A stretch of 13,118 bases of DNA, taken from NCBI GenBank assembly GCA_015501595.1, contig JADNRX010001181.1:1-13118 (forward strand). The letters run 5' to 3'. A model generated the notes under the pieces. That model was not told the origin of the DNA, did no database searches, and saw only the letters and a list, made by a program, of their open reading frames with translations. Below, piece by piece: positions 8,829 to 13,118 of this stretch (within the stretch, counting starts at the first letter, position 1; every line of letters starts with the position of its first letter). The translations under genes and the position numbers were made by a program. The DNA is from Hymenopellis radicata. Its lineage: Eukaryota > Basidiomycota > Agaricomycetes > Agaricales > Physalacriaceae.

Positions 8829-10234
8829 AAAAGGCGTCGCGCCAGTGACATCTAATCCGGGTGCGCCCTATGGACCACCCTTGACATATCGTATTTTTGA
8901 CATAATTTATACACTTTTTAGCAGACCTATTCATGTATTTACGAGGATTATGTGCACTGTTATGGCAAAGCTCTGGCGTAGTAGAAGACCTAGCCATTTT
9001 CAGTGGACGACGCCACGACTCCGGATCAGGCTAGTGGAGCAAGCGTTCGGTCATTTCTAATCTTTCCTCCCGACCATGATTATGGTTTTCAAGGCTTTGT
9101 CGGTTTGTATCTGTCCAGAATGTTACACCAACCTCCGACTCGGAGTCTTCATGCGATAGACATGCTGGCGCGGTCTGTCTTCTTGGTTATACGGACTTCC
9201 GTCGGCCGGTCTATCATTAGTGGCGCTCATCCCTCTAGAGTCTAACCGCAGTTGTCCTTTTATCCTGTGTTGGTGTTTTTGGAACACGGTGTATAGATCA
9301 TCCATCTATTAAGCGCTGTCCACGCGACGAACTTCGGAACAGCTGAAGCTTTGATGAATACTTCGGAGGCCCTCTATGCTCTCTGGCTTCTCATCTTCTG
9401 AAAATCAGGAATTGCCCTGTTTGATTGCTTGGTTGCTATTTTGTTTGAGGCAGTGGGTAATGTGTAGGTGTGTGTATCTCTCCCATCACGCTGATGAGAG
9501 ATGTTTATTCGGACATCAGCTGGGGTGTTTGGGGCATCAGAGATTCGTTGCCCACGTACAACCGACTGATTCGACCATTTAGTGCGGCGAATTGACGGAA
9601 TCAAGATCACAGACTGTATTGATTCAGTCCGATTGTGAGTTCGTGGCGACCGACTTGGACTAGTTGACCGAGTAACGCCTTTAGAGCACCTGGATCGCAG
9701 AAAAGCGCGTCACATGCATCTCAAACATTCACGCGTCCAACCTTTGTAATTGAGTTCCGGAGGCAAAAATGAATTGAATCATGCGCCTGACTCAACCTGG
9801 TAATTCCGTGGATGTAATGTTCACAAGACGAAAAGTTCATAGTTAGCCCCCCGACGATGAGTTCAACCGCTGAGTACTTGCCTTGTGGGGTCGTCGTTTC
9901 ACAAAACTCGTAGTGTAGTTTGAAGAATGAAGATCAGGGTCGCACGTGGCCTGTCAGTGTCACGGTCTCTAGACGACGAGGCCGTTTCCGGCACGTTGCT
10001 CCTTTTCTGCATGGACTCTTGCTGTGCTTTGCTCTGACAGTGATAGGACGGTCTGGCAGCCTGCGACGACCCGGAATCTCGCCTATCTTACCGTGAGGTG
10101 ATGGAGCAAAGCCATCATGACGCGTATTTCTGATTTTTCGCATGCAGGAACCAGCAGGCCGAGCGGTACCATTTGCCCGGACTTCTCGTCTGGATTGACT
10201 CTCCCTCCTACCATCACTCTCCCTTTCCTTCACG
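8829..10234. other. 1.4-kb intergenic region without a supported gene
   Basis: ORFs here are short, lack recognisable motifs and are scattered over both strands. I see no tRNA-like box A/box B pair, inverted-repeat element or LTR. The left part should include the glycosyltransferase 3' UTR. The right part, becoming pyrimidine-rich (CTCTCCCTTTCCTTCACG) directly before ATG 10235, should be promoter and 5' leader of the membrane-protein gene. A small imperfect hairpin around 9479-9501 is weak. Confidence 0.5.
10093..10147 (+). other. Probable 5'-UTR intron of the DUF4203 gene
   Basis: Donor GTGAGG at 10093, branch-like CTGAT at 10130-10134, then a T-rich stretch and acceptor GCATGCAG. The length (55 nt) matches the coding introns in the window. 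Splicing would remove the upstream ATGs at 10117 and 10142, which otherwise precede the main start. Confidence 0.45.
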
Positions 10235-12907
10235 ATGCGGTGGTCCTGGCTGGTCCGCTGTGCCCTCTGCGTCGCTGCCGTCGCTGCGCAGAGCAGCAGC
10301 AATAATGGCACTTCAGCGCAGTCATCATCATCATCCACGCCGTCTCTATCGCTATCTGCCACGACGAGCTCAGTGACAATAACGACTACCTCCCGCAATG
10401 GTGACCAAAACACCGTTCTAACGACTGTTGTGCCTACTACTTTCAATGTCACCTACACTCCCAGCCGAACAGTGTCCTCGGCGTCCGCGACATCTTCTTC
10501 ATCAGCATCTGCATCTGCATCTGCGACCCCCATTGTGCTGGAGACCAAACTAGACCCCGCCTTTGGCGTTCTCGGCGCTATCCTCATCATTACTGGGCTT
10601 CCTAGCGCTTTCTGGGGTCATAAAAACAGATGGTACGTCTCCTCCATCCTCGTCACCGTGCCAATCTGACACTTATAACGTCATGTGAAGGAGCTCGTTC
10701 TTTCTGATTGGATTCTACACATTCTCCCTTGTCTGTTTCGTGCTTATCCTCAAGTTCGGCATTTTACCAGCTGTAAACCCACCGAGCAAGACGCTCCGGG
10801 GAATGTACGTCCTTGCTTGTTCAATTGCTGGCATTGCCGGTGGCGGAATCGCCATCTTCTTCTGGAAGGCCGCACGTTACTGTATTGGCGCGTGGGGAGG
10901 TTTGGCTCTTGGTCTGTGGATACAGTGTTTCCACAACGGAGGTGTCATTCCGACTGTAGGCATCCGATGGATCTTGTACATTGGTGCGTCTCGCGCCTCT
11001 ACCCTGAAACTTAATGCTGATGTGTCAAAATAGGTTGTGCCGTCGTTGGCTTCGTTCTCTGCACGATTCCCAAGGTGTGTCAATACTCTTTTTTGGGCTC
11101 CAATCGTCGGCGACTCATACACGTCCATATTTATAGATTCACTACCATATACTTCTAATTTCCACGGCTTTCGTCGGCTCCTCCGCTTTGATGCTAGGCG
11201 TCGATTGCTTCACGACCGCGGGACTCAAGGAGGTGAGCTTATCACGTATTCCCTTTGTGCCGAATAGAACTGACACTTCATTTTAGTTCTATGTATGGAA
11301 TCTTGGTTTCAGCGCCCTGTTTCCGAAGTATGTCGACAATGGGATCGCCTTTCGGTCTCCCAAACCATGCAGATTGAGCTTGGCCTCATTGGCGCTATTG
11401 CGTTAATGGGATCGGCAGTGCAACTTCGAATTCTCCACGTGCTGCAGCGTAAGCTCAAGGAGATCCAGCTCGAACAGAAACGACAGGACGAGGAAGCTGA
11501 AATTTCAGCTGCGGGCCGTTTCACCTCGGTTTTGAAGGAGCGTGAGGCTTGGGAAAGGGACCATGGGCATGATCGGGTTGACAGCGCGTATTCCAGCACA
11601 CCGTTGATGAAGGATCATCACGACGGAACTTCGTCGCCTGCCACTGCCGAATGGTCCGACCTGGGTGGAAAACGTGGACGTTACCATTCCAATGTTTCTG
11701 ATTTCCTGGCTTCGCCTGTACCGGAAGATGAACAGCTCCGTAGGGCTCATCGAGGAGGACTACAGAGTGCTGGTGCGCTACCGGCTTTGGATCTCGGGCT
11801 CGGGATACAGGATGATGTCCCAACATCGTTCATTGCCAAGGACAACGATACCTCCCCGAAGAAGCCTCTTACGGCTGCGGAGTTGGAGGATGTCAGGCGG
11901 AAGGAAGAACTGGTGGCAGAGATTCAGAGTATCCGGAAGTCTATCGATGCTTTGAAAGCCGACACGCCTACGCCCTCCTCAACCGCCCCATCTCGTCGTC
12001 CGTCTCTAACTTCACGGAGAACACTGAGCATTGATGCGCAAAGCGCCCTTCTTCCCAGGTACAAGCTCATCTAAGGCCACCTCGCGCTGAAGCACCCCGA
12101 GGACGTGTGCAGAGCATGGAGCTCAGCGCATTGGCCAACTCGAACATGATCGGTGAATCGATAAGCCGGCCCACCAGTGCGCCATTGCGGGATTTGGATT
12201 GGGATGCGTACGTCCAAGACCGGAAGCTGCTGCAACCGCCCGCTGGTGTGACTCCGCCGATCAATACTTCGCGGATTCAGATGTCTTCTGCTGTCGCAGA
12301 TGCTCTTGAACAACGTAAGCGGCGAGAGAGCTCTATGGCGTACGGCACCGACTCGAGTGATGAAGTCCCGGTAGGGAAGCAGATTCACCGCCGCTCTCAC
12401 TCTGCCGGTACCAACATGATGGGTCTTGCTGGTCCGTCTGGCGGTTCCAGCCCACCGCCGGCTCCTGTACAGATTCTCCCTCCGAAGAAGATCGCAGCTC
12501 CGCAGCCACAGAGACCGGCACAAGTTCGAACCAGGACTTTTGAAGAACTCAACGAGCGGCATAGAGAAAAGATGCGCGATCTACAGGGGCCTGTCACGAC
12601 CGCTCAACGAGAGGCAGCAGAGTTGGAGGCCGCCAAGCAACGATGGGAGCGAAGTAAAGCGTTGGAGAGGGAGGCAGTCACTCGGCGACAGGCTGAGAAG
12701 CAGGCCGAGTTTGAAAAGCGTGGACGCCCTTCGGCAGAGCCCGATGACAAGAGACGACGAAGTGGGAGCGCAGACAAGCTAAGTGGCAAACGTCTTTCGA
12801 CAATGAAGGTGGAAGACTGGCAGAAATACCAGACTTCCGCTGCGCCTGCTGGAGTTCCATTCCCAGACGGGCACAAACGTCGGAAGAGTCGGGATGCGCT
12901 TAGTTGA
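10235..12907 (+). CDS. TMEM198/DUF4203-type seven-TM membrane protein with long cytoplasmic tail, 5 exons, two frame breaks
   Basis: Exons: 10235-10632, 10691-10983, 11034-11074, 11137-11232, 11287-12907; about 816 aa. ATG 10235 starts a clear signal peptide (WLVRCALCVAAVAA, cleavage likely after residue 18). A Ser/Thr-rich, probably O-glycosylated ectodomain follows (about 20-105), then seven hydrophobic segments: FGVLGAILIITGLPSAF, FFLIGFYTFSLVCFVLIL, MYVLACSIAGIAGGGIAIFF, CIGAWGGLALGLWIQCF, ILYIGCAVVGFVLCTI, HILLISTAFVGSSALMLGV and IELGLIGAIALMGSAV. After the last TM come a charged coiled-coil-like stretch (KLKEIQLEQKRQDEEAE) and a long basic, Ser/Pro-rich tail of more than 450 residues. 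The TM core fits the TMEM198/DUF4203 family; function in fungi is unknown. Odd: one base missing at 11353 (between NGIAF and VSQTMQIE) and one at the C run 12054-12056 (between ALLP and QVQAHLRPP). With both corrected the length is divisible by three. Confidence 0.88.
10505..10522 (+). repeat. Short in-frame hexamer repeat (GCATCT)x3
   Basis: Three perfect GCATCT units encode alternating Ser-Ala within the Ser-rich ectodomain. The length is a multiple of three, so copy-number change would keep the frame. Confidence 0.7.
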
Positions 12908-13118
12908 GGATGGACGCTTTCTTCTTCCATGTTGTGATTTGGACAGACTCGATTTGTGGCTCATATGTGTTTCTTCCCTCGATATTGGTATTCATATTCG
13001 CTCTTTTATTACAACTCAAGGACATGGCATACATATACTATAAATTCAGCATTGCATATTAGTTACGATTTCCATTCGGAAGAGTTGCACGACTGTTGGA
13101 TGTACAGACTTGGACTGT
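12908..13118 (+). other. 3' flank of the DUF4203 gene
   Basis: AT-rich sequence with TATACTATAAATTC-like stretches at about 13034-13048 follows the TGA, consistent with a 3' UTR and polyadenylation region. No further gene starts before the window ends. Confidence 0.4.

Noticed and set aside
8845..9060. 71-codon ORF after the glycosyltransferase
   Set aside because: It begins 17 nt after the stop codon, has no family resemblance and is probably 3' UTR.
9479..9501. Hairpin (CTCTCCCATCA / TGATGAGAG)
   Set aside because: It is short and bulged, with no U-tract or neighbouring gene boundary to give it a role.
9934..10452. Minus-strand ORF of 172 codons
   Set aside because: Its translation is low-complexity, Arg- and Asp-rich, overlaps the DUF4203 first exon and shows no domain or splice support.
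12059..12113. An intron (GTACAA to GTGCAG) bridging the tail ORFs
   Set aside because: Splicing would leave the wrong frame for MELSALANS, and the downstream frame is already coding-like before 12113 (AHLRPPRAEAPRGRV).

Overview
The window looks like nuclear DNA of a mushroom-forming fungus (Basidiomycota, probably Agaricomycetes). The genes are cut by many short introns of about 48-67 nt with donors such as GTACGT, GTGCGT and GTATGT. Coding exons are dense, and all four encoded proteins belong to families known from fungi. All four genes are on the + strand. They are separate transcription units, not an operon, and no shared pathway is evident.

Layout. (1) 270-3127: a cellular reverse-transcriptase-related gene of the fungal rvt type (seven exons, one GC-AG intron, about 843 aa). 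(2) 3205-3600: a 380-bp non-autonomous DNA transposon (MITE-like) with 37-bp terminal inverted repeats and a perfect 8-bp target-site duplication. It lies 85 bp downstream of the rvt stop codon. (3) 4188-6175: pyruvate kinase, eight exons, about 530 aa. (4) 6520-8828: a type II membrane glycosyltransferase with a DXD motif (GT32/Gly_transf_sug-like), five exons, about 702 aa. (5) 8829-10234: a 1.4-kb stretch with no supported gene, holding a likely 5'-UTR intron of the next gene. (6) 10235-12907: a TMEM198/DUF4203-type seven-TM protein with a signal peptide, a Ser/Thr-rich ectodomain and a very long charged cytoplasmic tail, five exons, about 816 aa.

The most important cross-cutting observation is that every one of the four genes is broken by one-base frame changes, eight in total. 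Seven are apparent one-base losses and one is a gain. At least six, and probably all eight, can be placed in or beside short C/G or A runs, and all sit inside otherwise well-preserved coding sequence, including the housekeeping pyruvate kinase. Correcting each site by one base makes each total CDS length a multiple of three. This pattern fits base-level assembly error better than pseudogenisation, so the genes are annotated as functional CDSs with flagged breaks.

I did not find a new defence or mobile system. The most noteworthy biology is the domesticated RT gene and the intact-looking MITE beside it.
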